Part shown: positions 34,600 through 45,974 of the stretch, one piece after another | Position numbering within the stretch: the stretch's first letter is position 1 | Layout of the letters: each line of letters starts with the position of its first letter | DNA from: Phylloscopus collybita | Taxonomy: Eukaryota > Chordata > Aves > Passeriformes > Phylloscopidae | Direction of reading: 5' to 3' | DNA length: 64,000 bases | Assembly (NCBI GenBank): GCA_027886175.1 | Contig: JAJNNQ010000078.1 | Span: 868,001-932,000, forward strand | The notes under the pieces: model-generated | Database searches by the model: none | What the model was told of the DNA's origin: nothing | What the model saw: only the letters and a program-made list of their open reading frames with translations | Made by a program: the position numbers and the translations under genes

Positions 34600-36279
34600 A
34601 TGAATTCCATTGCATTTCTTTTCGTGCTCTTGAGAAGCCTCATCCAGTACCCACAGCCCGTGGGTGATGTTTGGGATGAGGAAACACGTCTGCGCATGGA
34701 AGTGCGTGCAAAGTACCTGGAATGGGAGAGGATTCGGCTGGAGCGGGAGGTGGAGCAGCTCAACCTGAAGCAGGTGCAGTTCTGGCAGCTCTTGGCTGTT
34801 GCTGTGCTCCTGGCCCTTGTCTTGGTGCTCTGGTTTATTGGGTGCAAAAACAGCCTGAGGAGAGAGGAGATGGAAGAAGTAAACAAGGGTGCAAATGGAG
34901 AAGAAGTCAGAAATGTGGCTGCAAATGGAGGAGAAGATGTCGGAAACGGGGAAGACGACGCAAATCAGGAGGAAGACAACAATGAGGATGGCAATGCTGC
35001 AGCTGCAGAGGGTGACAGCGGAAATGAAGAGGAAGGTGGCAACATTGCTGTTAATGAGGAAGATGATATTGAAAAAGAAGTGGTCACTGAGGGGGCAAAT
35101 GCGGGAAACAACGAGGTGGGAAATGAAGTCCAAGAAGAAGGAAATTACTTTGATGACAACGTTGGAAGAATTATAATGGAGCGCATCGAGTGGCCTGTAC
35201 AGGACCTGCAGAAAGGCTGCAAGTGGACAGCTGCCCTCATGGACAGTTATACAACTTACTTTGAACATGTCTTGTCCAACAGCTTCTACCCAGTCCTGCA
35301 ACGAGCCATTGGGGTGGGCAGTGCCTTTGAAGGCTGGAGTCCCCGTGAGCAGGATGTTGTCTATCGTGTGCTCATCCCCATGACTCCTCCCCCAGGCCAC
35401 AGCTTCCACCTGGAGCTGGACTCTGCAGGGCAGCGGCTGGTGAGGAACTTCCGTGTCCGTGTGCAGCTGGAGTGCACCTGCAGGAGGCAGCAGCAGGGGC
35501 AGAACATGCTGTGCTTCCTGCACCACCCCAAGGAGGAGCTGAGGAGCAATCAGGATCCCAGCCTCCTGGACACCCTGTGCACCGACGCCTACCTGGATGT
35601 GCACAAAACTGCCCGCTGGTTCTGCCAGCTGGTGAGAGCAATCTGGCCAGCTCTGCCTCAGTCACACAGCTGGCATTTAACGCTGCTGCCCTCCAGACGC
35701 TCCTGCCAATTCAAGGTGACCAATGGCACAGAAAGCTTCAGGATCGAGATGCTGTTTGGGGTGCGGAGAGATGGCTCCGACATCTTTGTCAGCAGCCAGA
35801 CTAGAGAGGCCTACACGCCAAGCACAACCTGGCCCGAGACTTATGCGGTGGCAGAGATGGAGTTCTTCAAGCACATCGCCAGGCAGGCCCCCGCTGACAG
35901 TTTGCACCTCAGATGCCTGCAGTTCTTCACCCGTCTCCAGCTGGGCTTTGGCTTTTCCACCTACACCATGAAGACCATCGTCATGCACCTGCTCAATGTC
36001 GTGCCCGTGTCACAGTGGCGCAGGAGAGATTTCCTGCCGCGACTGGTGGATATCATCGATACCCTGGGCTTCTGTGTGCGAGCCAAAAGCCTCAACCACT
36101 TCATTGTGGGTAACCGGAGGCTCCCTCGGGACATCCGTTTGCCCCGAGATGTTCAAATGGGTGAGACCTGCAATCTCCTCCAGCACCTGGCGCAGCAATC
36201 GGCCGCCCACAGGCAGGCGATGAGTGAGTACCAGGCTCTGCGACAGTGGTTCCAAAGAATCCTTCTGGCTGAACACTGA
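34600..36279 (+). CDS. ITPRIPL1: ITPRIP-like protein 1 (Mab-21 domain), avian paralog
   Basis: Encodes 559 residues from ATG at 34600, just after a good splice acceptor and with A at -3; the coding region is in one exon, as in the ITPRIP/ITPRIPL family. The N-terminus is followed by a charged coiled-coil-like helix (about 25-62), then a membrane span (FWQLLAVAVLLALVLVLWFI, about 63-82). An unusually acidic, Asn/Gly/Glu-rich low-complexity stretch (about 90-190) follows, then a Mab-21-type nucleotidyltransferase-fold domain to the end, with family motifs such as SFYPVLQRAIGVGSAFEGW, WHLTLLPSRRSCQFKV and CLQFFTRLQ. The family includes a protein that binds IP3 receptors, but a catalytic role is not established. 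Local duplication suggests a multi-copy family, so the symbol denotes similarity, not proven orthology. Confidence 0.85.
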   Translation: MNSIAFLFVLLRSLIQYPQPVGDVWDEETRLRMEVRAKYLEWERIRLEREVEQLNLKQVQFWQLLAVAVLLALVLVLWFIGCKNSLRREEMEEVNKGANGEEVRNVAANGGEDVGNGEDDANQEEDNNEDGNAAAAEGDSGNEEEGGNIAVNEEDDIEKEVVTEGANAGNNEVGNEVQEEGNYFDDNVGRIIMERIEWPVQDLQKGCKWTAALMDSYTTYFEHVLSNSFYPVLQRAIGVGSAFEGWSPREQDVVYRVLIPMTPPPGHSFHLELDSAGQRLVRNFRVRVQLECTCRRQQQGQNMLCFLHHPKEELRSNQDPSLLDTLCTDAYLDVHKTARWFCQLVRAIWPALPQSHSWHLTLLPSRRSCQFKVTNGTESFRIEMLFGVRRDGSDIFVSSQTREAYTPSTTWPETYAVAEMEFFKHIARQAPADSLHLRCLQFFTRLQLGFGFSTYTMKTIVMHLLNVVPVSQWRRRDFLPRLVDIIDTLGFCVRAKSLNHFIVGNRRLPRDIRLPRDVQMGETCNLLQHLAQQSAAHRQAMSEYQALRQWFQRILLAEH

Positions 36280-38234
36280 ACCAGTGAAGGCCAGGAGTCA
36301 CGGCCAGGAGCACAGAGCTGTGCTTGGGCTGCTCCCATCTGGCAGCAGAGATCCACCTCCCAGCAGAAATTTGGTGCTTGAAGGAGAAGAGGATGCGTGC
36401 AAAGGCTCCGGCCAAGGTCCCACTGCCTCTCCTGACACCTCAGCCGGTGGAGGGTCATGGGAGGATTTATTCTACCTCCTTGGATCATTTCATTCTCCAA
36501 AAAAAGGCACCCAGATCTGCATAAGGCCCTGTCCATGGATGAACTCGCCGCTCCTGAAAAAGCACATGAAGAGAGCACACGCCACACATGCCGGGCCAAA
36601 CTCCACATGCAACATGCAGTTGTTCCTGGCCTTTGAGAAGGGCCAGATATTGGAGAATGAAAGAAGCGGGAATGTGGGACAGAAGAAAGAAACTGGGCAA
36701 AAAGGACCAAGAGGATAAATCAGCGCTGCTTGCCCGGGACCAGTCAATGGATGGACTCTCTCCTTGTGTCTCCAGAACAGACACCTTTAGGACAGCATTG
36801 GAACCACTGCGTTGGAGCTGACTTGAAATTTTGTACATATAAGAATCTAGGTTTTTATTTCATAGATATATATGTCTCATATATAGAAAGTATACACTGT
36901 AGGCTTTATCAATTATTGTATAGAATAGTAAAATTCAATAAAACAATAAACTACTATAAAAAATATAAAGAGAGGGGCAATGGAACAGTTTTTTGATTGA
37001 TCTACCCAGCACTGGGAGGGGACCATTCAAATCCAGGTCTCCAGCATTGAAAATGTTGCAGCTCTTCCTGGTGCTAAAATATCCAAACAAAACACAAACA
37101 GTAACCCCAAATCCAAGCAGTAATGTTTGAATTTTCTGTGATTGATGGCTGAGAGAAGCTGCTGGGCAGTGCTGATGGTCTCTTGTCTGCACACTCCTTG
37201 TCTTTGCTCATCTCAGGGCTCCACAAAGCCACCTGAGGGTTTCTTCCTGCTCTTGCCTGTGCTGAGACCAAAGAGCCTTGGGGTGCCCAGGGCTGTAAGC
37301 AGCAGAGCTGGTGAAAGTCACCGCATGCCAACGCAGCCTTCCCCTCCAAGGCTCCAAAAGTGCAAGGGCAGAAAGCTGTAGCCTCAGCTGGATTTGGCCA
37401 GAGGTCCCCTCTTCACTGTCACACCTTGCAGGTTAGCAAAATCCCCACGGACAGTGCTGGGGACATTCCAGCACTGACTTTCACTCCAAACCTTTCCATT
37501 TCCTACAAGAAATATTCTGATTTTTCCTTCTGCTTGGAATGGGATGGATTCCCTTGGCTGATGAAATGTTTTGGCACAAAACTTCTCCTCGCACGGAAAT
37601 GCTTCCAGGCAACCTGAAGCTCTTGTGCCCAACTGACAACCCCTTTTGTCCCACTGGATCATGGAAGCACAGTGCAAAAGGCAGCACCTTTCTCTCCTCT
37701 GCGAGGAGCTGGCTTCACAGCCCAACCTCCTGACACCATGCAGGTGGTCCCAGAGGGGAGGTTGTAGCTTGGTGGGGGTCATTCTATTAGCCCAGGGAAC
37801 AAACAAGATGACCAGAGGTAAATGATCTCAGGTTGCACCATATGAGCTTTTGATGGGATCTCAAGGAAATAAATATTCCTGCAACAAAAAAGATTATCAA
37901 GTTTGGGAACAGGCTGCCTGGGGAAAAGGCTGAGTCACCACCCTCAGAAAGGTTGAAAAGTCATGTGCATGTTGCGTTTGGGGACCTGGCTGATAGCTGC
38001 AGTAGGCAGTGTTAAGTTTGCCCTTTGGGCTGTGTGATCTTCAGGGACTTTTTCCACCTCACTGACTCCAAGATTGAAGTGCAGCTCAAGCAGTGAGGAA
38101 TCAAAACTTCCACTCAATGACCCTCAAGGGTGCTTTCCAACATGGCTACCAACAGGAGATTGCCAGTGAGGGGCAGAAGAAAAGAAATGCAAAAGAAATA
38201 AGAGTGGGAGATCTTTGAAGAAGATTCACTCAAC
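36280..38234 (+). repeat. Segmental duplication arm 2 (downstream flank)
   Basis: 3' flank of the ITPRIPL1-like gene, matching arm 1 (31469-34115). It includes an AATAAA-containing AT-rich stretch near 36930-36950 that could be the poly(A) region. It ends at 'gaagattcactcaa', where ERV sequence begins. Confidence 0.75.
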
Positions 38235-38657
38235 CTTTCCTTTAAACATCCACTCCAGCACCGGTAGTCGGGGTGCCAGGAGGAGTTGTGCTTCCATGCC
38301 AATCACCTCTGAGGTGGCTTGAATTGCTTCATAGACAGCCAAAATTTCCTTCTCCATGGGAGTGTAATTGGCTTCAGACCCTCTGTAGCTTTGGCTCCAG
38401 AATCCCAGGGGCCGGCCTCGAGTCTCACCTGGCACCTTCTGCCAAAGGCTCCAGGACAGACCATGGCTCCTGGCTGCAGAGTAGAGCACATTCCTCACTT
38501 CAGGTCCCATCTTGACTGGGCCAAGGGCTATTGCATGAGCAATCTCCTGCTTGATCTGTGCAAAGTCGTTGTTACAAAGTGAAAATTGTTCTTCTTGCAG
38601 GTGACCAGGTAGAAAGGGCCCAGTATCTGGCTGTACTTGGGAATGTGGATTCTCCAA
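38226..38657 (-). pseudogene. ERV pol: RT connection / RNase H start
   Basis: Minus-strand frame of about 143 codons with GFWSQSYRGSEANYTPMEKE and LAVYEAIQATSEV, the RT connection region leading to RNase H. It is cut at 38.23 kb where the host duplication arm begins, so RNase H and integrase are missing. Confidence 0.75.
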
Positions 38658-38718
38658 AAACCTCTGGCACCTAGAAAAGCTTGCGTTTCCTGCTTGCTGC
38701 TCAGTGGAGACATCACTG

Positions 38719-39658
38719 TTATCTTATTAATGACCTCAATAAGTGGGTTTTATGCCCAGGAAGGGAATGATAACCAGTGCTAGAGGGGCCCTGCCTCCCT
38801 CTAGCAGTGGGAATCTGATGCCATCCATCTTGCCATTTTACCCCCAGGAACTGGATCTCTTGGGCAGGTCCCCTGCCTTTGCTTTTCTTGATGGCAAAGC
38901 TGGCTTCCAGGATAATCTGGACAATCTCTCCTTTCTCAAAGACTTCCATTGCCATGTATCCCCCACACAATCAATGTATTGCAGATGTCCCTGAGCCTCA
39001 CCTTTTTCCAGTGCACCTGGATCAGTCCATGGCAGATTGTTCTGCAGGTGGTCTGCTTCCACCCCTGGGGCAGTTGGTTCCAGGTGTACTGCACACCCCT
39101 CCAGGTGAAAGCAAACTGAGGCCTGCATTCTGCAACCAGAGGAATGGAGAAAAACACTTTAGCAATGTCAATCGTGGCATACCACTTTGCTGCCTTGGAC
39201 TCCAGCTTGTACTGGAGCTCCAGCAAGTCCGGCACAGCAGCGCTCAGCGGTGAAGTCACTTCATTCAGGCCACAATAGCCCACAGTCAATCTCCATTCTC
39301 TGTCAGACTTGTGCACAGGCCAAATGGGGCTGTTGAAGGGTGAGTGGGTTTTGCTGATCACCCCTTGGCTCTCCAGCTCTCAGATCATCTTGTGGATGGG
39401 GATCATGGCATCTCGATTTGTCTGATACTGCCGGTGGTGCACCGTCGAGGTCGCAGCTGGTACTTGTTGCTCTTCTACCTTCAGAAGTCCTACTGCAGAT
39501 GGGTTCTCTGATAGCCCAGGCAAGGTGTTCAATTGCCTAATGCCCTCTGCCTCCACAGCAGCTATCCCAAAAGCCCATCTGAGTCCCTCAGGGTCTCTGT
39601 AATAGCCATTCCTGAGGAAGTCTATGCTCAGAGCACAGGGGGCCTCTGGGCCAGTCAC
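38719..39658 (-). pseudogene. ERV reverse transcriptase (ERV-L-like)
   Basis: Overlapping minus frames give RT fingers and palm: NSPIWPVHKSDREWRLTVGY, AKWYATIDIAKVFFSIPL, FAFTWRGVQYTWNQLPQGW, then a worn catalytic box region (about 39000-38960) and FLGVKWQDGWHQI. The catalytic Tyr-x-Asp-Asp is not intact (it reads as ...CNTLIVWG...). The sequence style resembles class III/ERV-L elements. Several stops and frame changes. Confidence 0.8.
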
Positions 39659-39673
39659 ACTCGGATGTTTCTG

Positions 39674-39900
39674 TCACTCCTTCCTGATCAGGCTCAGCTT
39701 GGCTTCCAACAGAGTCAACTGCTGTGATCCCCCCGTCACCCTGGCAATGGAAACAGGTTCTGCCCCCACATGTCCTGATGGCATCAGGGTGCACTGCACA
39801 CCAGTGTCAACCAAAGCTTCATATTTCTGTGGCTCTGATGTGCCAGGCCATCGGAACCACACCGTCCAATAGACCCGGTTCTCCTGTGCCTCTTCCTGGC
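39674..39900 (-). pseudogene. ERV protease fragment
   Basis: A minus frame contains YEALVDTGVQCTLMPSG, with the aspartic protease active-site Asp-Thr-Gly intact at about 39808, then a flap-like region (ARVTGGSQQLTLLEAKLSLI). It lies between the gag end and RT, as expected. Confidence 0.8.
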
Positions 39901-40036
39901 TAGAGGCAGGGCCCCTCTAGCAATGGTTATCATTCCCTTCCTGGACATACATGGTAGAAGTTCCTTCAAGGCGATTCAACATCATCTTCATTTCTGTAAT
40001 ACCTGACAACTTGGACATGGGAGGCTGAGGCCACCT

Positions 40037-42183
40037 TCATTTTAGTGGAACCCCCTCGGTGAGTGTTTCTCTCCTTGAGTTCACACACCTGTGCTGCCAG
40101 GACAGAAGTGGGTTTTCCATGCCACATTCCCATGTCTTCCCTATGGTCACACAGATAAAACCACAGGTCAGCTCTTGGGGTGTACCCTCTCTCTCTAGCT
40201 GCGGGTCGTTGGGCTCTGACTTCAGGGCCTGTAACTCGCACAGGTGCTGCACTCATCTTCCTCATCTCCTCCCTCATTTCCTCTTTTGAGTTCTTTAACC
40301 ACAGCAGAGATATGAGCCTGCATTGGGCCATTGATCACACTCTCATGATTCCTAAGCTTATTGGCAACAGACCCCACTGTCTCTCGATTGTCCTCAGCAT
40401 TAACTGCTGCAATGAAGGTGGTGTACTGAGATGGCCCCAGATTTGCCAGATTCCACAACATCTGCCCTGTGCATCTCACCTTGTCAGGGTCATTATCCTG
40501 CTGGCCGCTCCTCCCAAAAAGTACCTCCAATACTGCCACTTCCCTCAGCTGTTGGATTCCTTCCTCAAGGGTCTTCCAGCACATTCTATGGTGGTGCTCC
40601 TGCATTCTTCCTCTGTGGACAAATCTCTCTCTCACACTCATTAAAAGCCACTCCCAAAGGGAAAGGGCGATTGGATTTCTCCAATACCTCTGAGGGCCCA
40701 GCCCTGCAGAGAGCTGGCTTGAAAATAATTAGCTGGACAGCATGGTCAGATGTGTCTTGATAAGTAAAAAAAGGTTTAATAAAATAAAGAAAATAATACA
40801 AAACAACAAAGATTAAAGCTGACCACAGTGTAGGGACCGATCCCACACCTGTTACAACACTCCAAGAATGTGAGGAGCCCCTTTGTTCTGTCCCCTTTTC
40901 TACTAAATGATCGAGGATGGATCTATTGGAAAACTGCCAATAGACAGAAGTACAGGTTTTGACAAACAGTGACAAGGTCCAACAGGTGCTCCTCTCCTGG
41001 CACTGAGCCAATTATAAAGAGAACAATACAGAACTTTTAGGTTAAGTTTCCTAAAATGTCCAAAGGTAAACCAAAATCCTTTCCTTATACAGAAATGCCC
41101 ACTCGGGAGTGGGGGGTGCATTACTGCAAGGGGCCCTGGCTCCCTTTACAAATACCTGATTTACACCTGAGTCCTGGGTCAAGGGTCCCAAATTCCTTGC
41201 CTCACCACTGTCTAGTTGCACACCTGTACCCACAGGGTCCCAGACCTGAAGTAACCAGGCTGTGTAAGCCTCATATCCCCATTGTACAGTATCTTCTTGC
41301 AGATTACCTAGACTTTCATATGACAGGGACTCAGTGATGATCTCAACTTGTGGCTCCCCTGCGGGTTGTGAGGGCCCTCCTTTCTTATCCTTATTACCTG
41401 GGTTCGATGATTTCACCTCAGAATTCTTTGTTTCCACAGGGGTGACTGCTGCTGGCAGTGACTGCCCTGGTGGTTCAGCTGGAACCTGGACGGTTGTAAT
41501 GTCTGTGGGTTCCACTGCTGCACCATCAAACTCTCCCTTTTTGGTGCAGTGGGAGGGGTTCCCACCAGCTGGGGAAATGTACTCCCTCAGCATCTGGCCC
41601 ATCTCCTGTATCTCCATCAAAAGAATCCCCAACCAATTTGGATGGTTTATTTCTGAGGCAGGCTGTGGGGATGGGGCAGGCTGTGGGGCAGCATCTCTGT
41701 TTTGTGGGGTAGGTGTCAGGGTGGTTACCCAGGTCAATCTCCCCTTATCTCTGAATGCTAAATAGAGTAGGCCTATAAGCAACACCAGCCACTGTATGGT
41801 ATCATTGGCATTCAGAGGAAACTTGAACCCTTCAAAAACTGGTGGGACCCAAAGAGCTGGGTGAAGGGTTGGGAAAAAATCTCCCCCGGTGCCATTTCCT
41901 CACAATAGGTACCATGGTTAAAGTAACCCCAAAAACACACAGATAGTGTGTGATACCTCGGAACCCATGTGCCTGCCTTCCAGAGGAAGTTAAAGATCCA
42001 TGAATTCCTCACCTTATTAACCCATAAAGCAAACTGGATAACAGCCACAGGAGCCTTAGTTATAGGGCCCATGTTTAGATAAGGGCCTGCAAATGGGAGA
42101 AATACAGCCACAACCACATGCCACCCAAACCAGGGTGAGACCACATGATTCAACTTAAGAAGGTTTCTATATCCAGTCCACAA
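40037..42183 (-). pseudogene. ERV gag-region frames
   Basis: 40641-40222 encodes a capsid-like segment (MLWNLANLGPSQYTTFIAAV, then HISAVVKELKR). 41785-41051 is a long proline-rich frame of 244 codons starting with a hydrophobic stretch (MLLIGLLYLAF). 42183-41812 is another hydrophobic frame. By order these belong to gag or its leader. I can support capsid best; the first two frames are not recognised. Confidence 0.55.
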
Positions 42184-42234
42184 GAACTTAAGTCACTCCG
42201 GAACTGTAATTCCTTTTTCTCTCAATGCCCTTGT

Positions 42235-42252
42235 GCCCCACCTTGGGCGCCA
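42235..42252 (-). promoter_or_regulatory. Primer-binding site, tRNA-Lys-1,2 type
   Basis: Minus strand TGGCGCCCAAGGTGGGGC differs at one base from the site complementary to tRNA-Lys-1,2. It lies six bases after the end of LTR-A. It fixes the minus orientation of LTR-A and links LTR-A to this ERV. Confidence 0.75.
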
Positions 42253-42257
42253 AACTC

Positions 42258-43637
42258 TCTCTTGGTTTGGAAAGACAGGTACCTGCCAGGGAAAGCTGCA
42301 GTTTCCCTTGGAATGGAGAATGTAAACCCCTCACCCCCTCAACATTATTGTAATTTTGCAATTCACAGCTTTCAGGGAAAGATTTGGGAATAGGAATAAC
42401 AGTTCTTTACGAGAAATATTCACAATACAAATGCAGTAGTACAAAATAAACCCAAGCAAACAAACAAAAGTCCTAGAAACCCTGACAGAGTCAGAGAAGC
42501 AACCTGACACCCTGTTGGTCAGGCTGTTGGAAGCAGCCCACAGTAAATCCTCCTGGAGTGCTGTAAGAGACGGTCCCTAAGTTTCTCATCTGCCTCACGA
42601 TCATCGACAAGGACTGAAGACCCCAAAAGGGACTGGGACTGAAACCTCCCCCCCAATGCAGCAGTTCTGGCCTGACTGAGGTGGGAAGACTGCCAACCAT
42701 TGTCCACAGGTGCACTCGTTGGACCGATACATCCCCATGGGATCCAGCTTAGACAATAGGACTTCACGGCAGACTGGTCTTGGGCTGGCCTGTCCTGTGC
42801 TTGCCCTGTACCTGTACCTGTTCCTGGGGTGGTTATTTGCTCTAAGCGCTGGAGTGCTGCACCTGATTCACCTGATGCTGAGTTCACCTTCTGGCCTACT
42901 GCCTGACGCTTCAGAAAGGACTATAAGAGACACCTCAAGATCGCCCGAATTCTGAGATCTCCCCGCGGAAGAAGACGGATCTATTGGCAGGACCACGAGG
43001 ATATCGTCTCTCTGTCGGTAGCTATACCCGTTTCTCTCTCTCTCTTTTACTTTATCCCTCTCCCCTCTCTCCCTTTCTCTCTTTCTATCGCATACAGTGC
43101 TAGGTGCACTTAATAAAGTGTACTGCTTTTTGAGCAGTCATATCTTTTGCGCCTTGAGATCAAACTCGAACCATCACGATTCCCGCCTGCATTAGTGGGT
43201 CATGACAAGTGGCAGATGTGGTTCTGTTGGAGTAGAGATGATCCTGAGAGAAAATGATCCAGTGATGGTGAGAAGGGTCTGGTGTTCCTCCAAGGAATCC
43301 AGTGGAACCAGATCCCTCATGTTCCTACGTCTCAGTTTTTTTTCCAGGTAGGAATGGTTGGCTCCTCCCACACTGAGTGGAGCATCTCACAATGGGATGA
43401 TGGAATGTGTCCTGTCCTTGGTGAGCCTAAAGGGCCCATTAGCAGAAGATATCCCCCGGAGGGAGGACAGGTGGTGAAAGAGATAAGGAACACTGCCCCA
43501 CCTGGTTTGAAGAGCTGGCCCATTATCAGAAAGCATTAGCCCTCCTCCCCACTGGAATTGTAAGAGATAAAAGAAAAACAAAACTGCTTTCAACAGATGA
43601 AAGAGAATACACAGTTTTGGTCCCATAACCCAACACA
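42258..43637 (-). mobile_element. LTR-A, 5' LTR of ERV-L-like element, split by LTR-B
   Basis: The two halves (42258-42561 and 43208-43637) match the solo LTR-A copies. The outer ends read TGTGTTGG (43637, minus) and CCAAGAGA (42258). It is followed on minus by the primer site at 42252. It lies immediately 3' of zinc-finger unit 2. Confidence 0.8.
42562..43207 (+). mobile_element. LTR-B, solo LTR inside LTR-A
   Basis: Starts TGTAAGAGAC and ends GGGTCATGACA. Its flanks are AGTGC (42557-42561) and AGTGG (43208-43212), a probable 5-bp target duplication with one change. It has a TATA-like 'gactataagagac' near 42914, AATAAA near 43112 and a CT-rich stretch at 43030-43085. Confidence 0.75.
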
Positions 43638-43639
43638 CC

Positions 43640-44330
43640 CATGCTTGGGTTTGGGGGTTCCAGGCCCCTCCTGCTCAGTCTGGGGATCCCATCCCTCTTT
43701 TCCCTTAATTCAGGCACCTCCTGGCAGCTTTTTTCTGCAAAGAATCCATGACTTTGGGGATTTTTGGGGAGCAGTTTTGGAGAGGGACAGCTCTGTCTGC
43801 CTTTCCCCTCCCTCTTGTGGCCTCTCAGCTGCCCCCAACACCCTGGGGCTGCTGGGATTTCCCTCCTGGGGACAAGGACCTTCATTCCCTTCCAGGACCC
43901 CAATGCCCACCTGGGGCTCCAGGTCAGGGGCTCCTTGAGCAGCTGCCCCAGAACCTCTGCCAGGGTCTCCCAGCACTGCTGGAGCCACTGGGCCTGAGGT
44001 CCCCAAAGCCCTCAGCAAGCCCCAAGATCCTCCCAGGAACCCTCAACTCCCTCACACCCAGCATCCCCCACAGCCCCTGCAAGTTCCCCCCATGGCACTG
44101 GCCATGGCCATGTCCCCACATGTCACTGGCCATGTCCCACCATGGCCTCACCCATGGCTGTCTCCCCACCAGGTTTCCATCCCTGTCATTGTCCCCTACA
44201 TCTCCTGCTGTGCCTGTGTCCCCATAAATGGCCACATCCCCCTCCATGTCTGTGTCCCGCTATGGCCTCACCCAGGTTTTAGTTCAATGTCCTCATTTTT
44301 ACCCCAGTGTCAGATTTTTTTAAAGGGATG
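43640..44330. repeat. 3' flank of zinc-finger unit 2
   Basis: It matches 56335-57060 below zinc-finger gene 3 almost throughout, including 'atgcttgggtttgggggttcc' right after the LTR-A end in both. The lower part also matches 9398-9640. Confidence 0.8.
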
Positions 44331-44884
44331 AAGAGAAATGAAAAGCAAATCAAGGCCAAAAGAAAAGGATTTCTGTGTCCGTGCCAGCTGAAGATCCACG
44401 TGATTGGGTGAAAGGGAAGAACCTTTATTGGAGGGGTTTCCACCCCACTGTCTCCAAAATCTTGATCTTTGCCCCAGACCATCACCATTTGGCTCGGCAA
44501 CAGAAAATCAAAATTGTGGAATCCCTGAGGTTGGAAATGATGCCCAAGACCATCCAGTATTCCTTGATGCAACCAGAAGATAGGATTGAACACAATAGAT
44601 TTTCTGGGGTCGGACATCAACAAATCCACTCAGCCAAAGGAATTTCCAGTGTCTGATGGATGTTCCTGCCCCTGCGTTCATCCAGATGTCCACAGGGAGA
44701 CAGGATGATGTGAAGCGCCCTCAGCTAGGTGTCTTCCCAACAGGGATCACCAGGATCACAGATCACCAGGGCTCTGCCCAACAGGGGTCACTGGGGATCA
44801 TCCAACGCCGATCCTCCCACGGGGGATGGAGCTGGAGCAGCGCACGAAGCTCTTCCCGCTCTCAAGGCACTCCCAGGGCTTCCC

Positions 44885-45793
44885 TTAGTGCTGCCTCCGT
44901 TGGTGTCTGGTCAAGTGAGAGCTACTGGAGAAGCTCTTCCCACACTCAGGACACTCGTAGGGCCTCTCCCCGGTGTGGATGCGCTGGTGGACAGTGACGG
45001 TGGAGTTGTGCTTGAAGCCCTTCCCGCAGTCGGGGCAGCGGAAGGGCCTCTCCTCCGTGTGAATTTGCTGATGGACAAGGAGACTGGAACTTGTCTGAAA
45101 CCTCTTCCCACACTGGGGACACTCGTAGGGCCTCTCCCCAGTGTGGATGCGCTGGTGTTTTCTCAGGTCGGAGCTGCACCCAAATCCCTTCCCACATTCC
45201 AAGCAGGTGTAGAGCCCTTCCCCAGTGTGGATCACCTGGTGCCGGATCAGCTCATAGCTTACTCTGAAGCTGTTCCCACATTCCCCACACTTGTAGGGCT
45301 TTTCTCCAGTGTGGATCTTCTGGTGTAGCCTAAGACTGCCCTTCAGGCTGAAGCTCTTCCCACATTCCCCACACTCGTAGGGCTTTCCCCCAGTGTGGAT
45401 CACCTGATGCCGGATCAGGTTGGAGCTCCGGTTGAAGCTTTTCCCACATTCCCCACACTCAAAGGGCCGTTCATCGGTGTGGATCCTCTTGTGCCGGATC
45501 AGGTGGAAGCTCAGGCTGAAGCTCATCCCACATTCCCCACACTCAAAGGGCCGTTCCCCAGTGTGGATCTTCTGGTGCCGGATCAGGTGGGACCTGTACC
45601 TGAAGCCCTTCCCACATTCCAAGCACTTGTGGGGCTTCTCCCCTCCATCAGGCTTCTCCTCCAGCTCTGAGCTCCGGCTGGATCTCCGGCTGCCCTCCTG
45701 GCACAGGGCGGGTCTTTCCCCCTCACAGCTCCCTCGGCTGGGTTTGCAGCTGCTCCTCCTGTGGGAGCTCCAGGGCTTTTCCTCGTCCTCCAT
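44885..45793 (-). CDS. C2H2 zinc-finger protein 2 (9 fingers)
   Basis: 302 residues from ATG at 45793 ([10 protein letters not shown]...): a basic N-terminus of about 70 residues, then nine C2H2 fingers with HTGEKP/HTEERP linkers. Positions -1,2,3,6 of fingers 1-9 read YSHR, LFHR, RSNR, LGSL, VYER, CSDK, TSSV, HSTV, SSHR. The last finger has a His-X4-His spacing. The acceptor is at 45821-45820; the frame is open upstream to 45934, but that includes intron-like sequence, so I prefer the internal ATG. It is a paralog of the genes at 10.2 and 57.6 kb, sharing their final three fingers. No CpG first exon is seen directly above it, since ERVs begin at about 45975, so its promoter is unclear. Expected nuclear DNA-binding protein. 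Confidence 0.8.
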   Translation of the reverse strand: MEDEEKPWSSHRRSSCKPSRGSCEGERPALCQEGSRRSSRSSELEEKPDGGEKPHKCLECGKGFRYRSHLIRHQKIHTGERPFECGECGMSFSLSFHLIRHKRIHTDERPFECGECGKSFNRSSNLIRHQVIHTGGKPYECGECGKSFSLKGSLRLHQKIHTGEKPYKCGECGNSFRVSYELIRHQVIHTGEGLYTCLECGKGFGCSSDLRKHQRIHTGERPYECPQCGKRFQTSSSLLVHQQIHTEERPFRCPDCGKGFKHNSTVTVHQRIHTGERPYECPECGKSFSSSSHLTRHQRRQH

Positions 45794-45974
45794 CCGGGCA
45801 CTCTTGGGAACGACAAATCCTGGTTTGGAGAAAAAACAAGAGAAGAGCGCCTTAGGCTGGGGGTTCCGCCTTGCCCAAGTTCCTCTCTGGAAATAATTGG
45901 CAACTTGTGTCTGTAAGAACCTCCAAAACACCAAGATTCAGCTCAAAAATCCTCCAGACATTAAGACACAGAAA

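Noticed and set aside
34222..35604. 460-codon minus frame antisense to the ITPRIPL1-like gene
   Set aside because: It is the antisense shadow of a well-supported coding region, made open by the acidic codon repeats on the sense strand.
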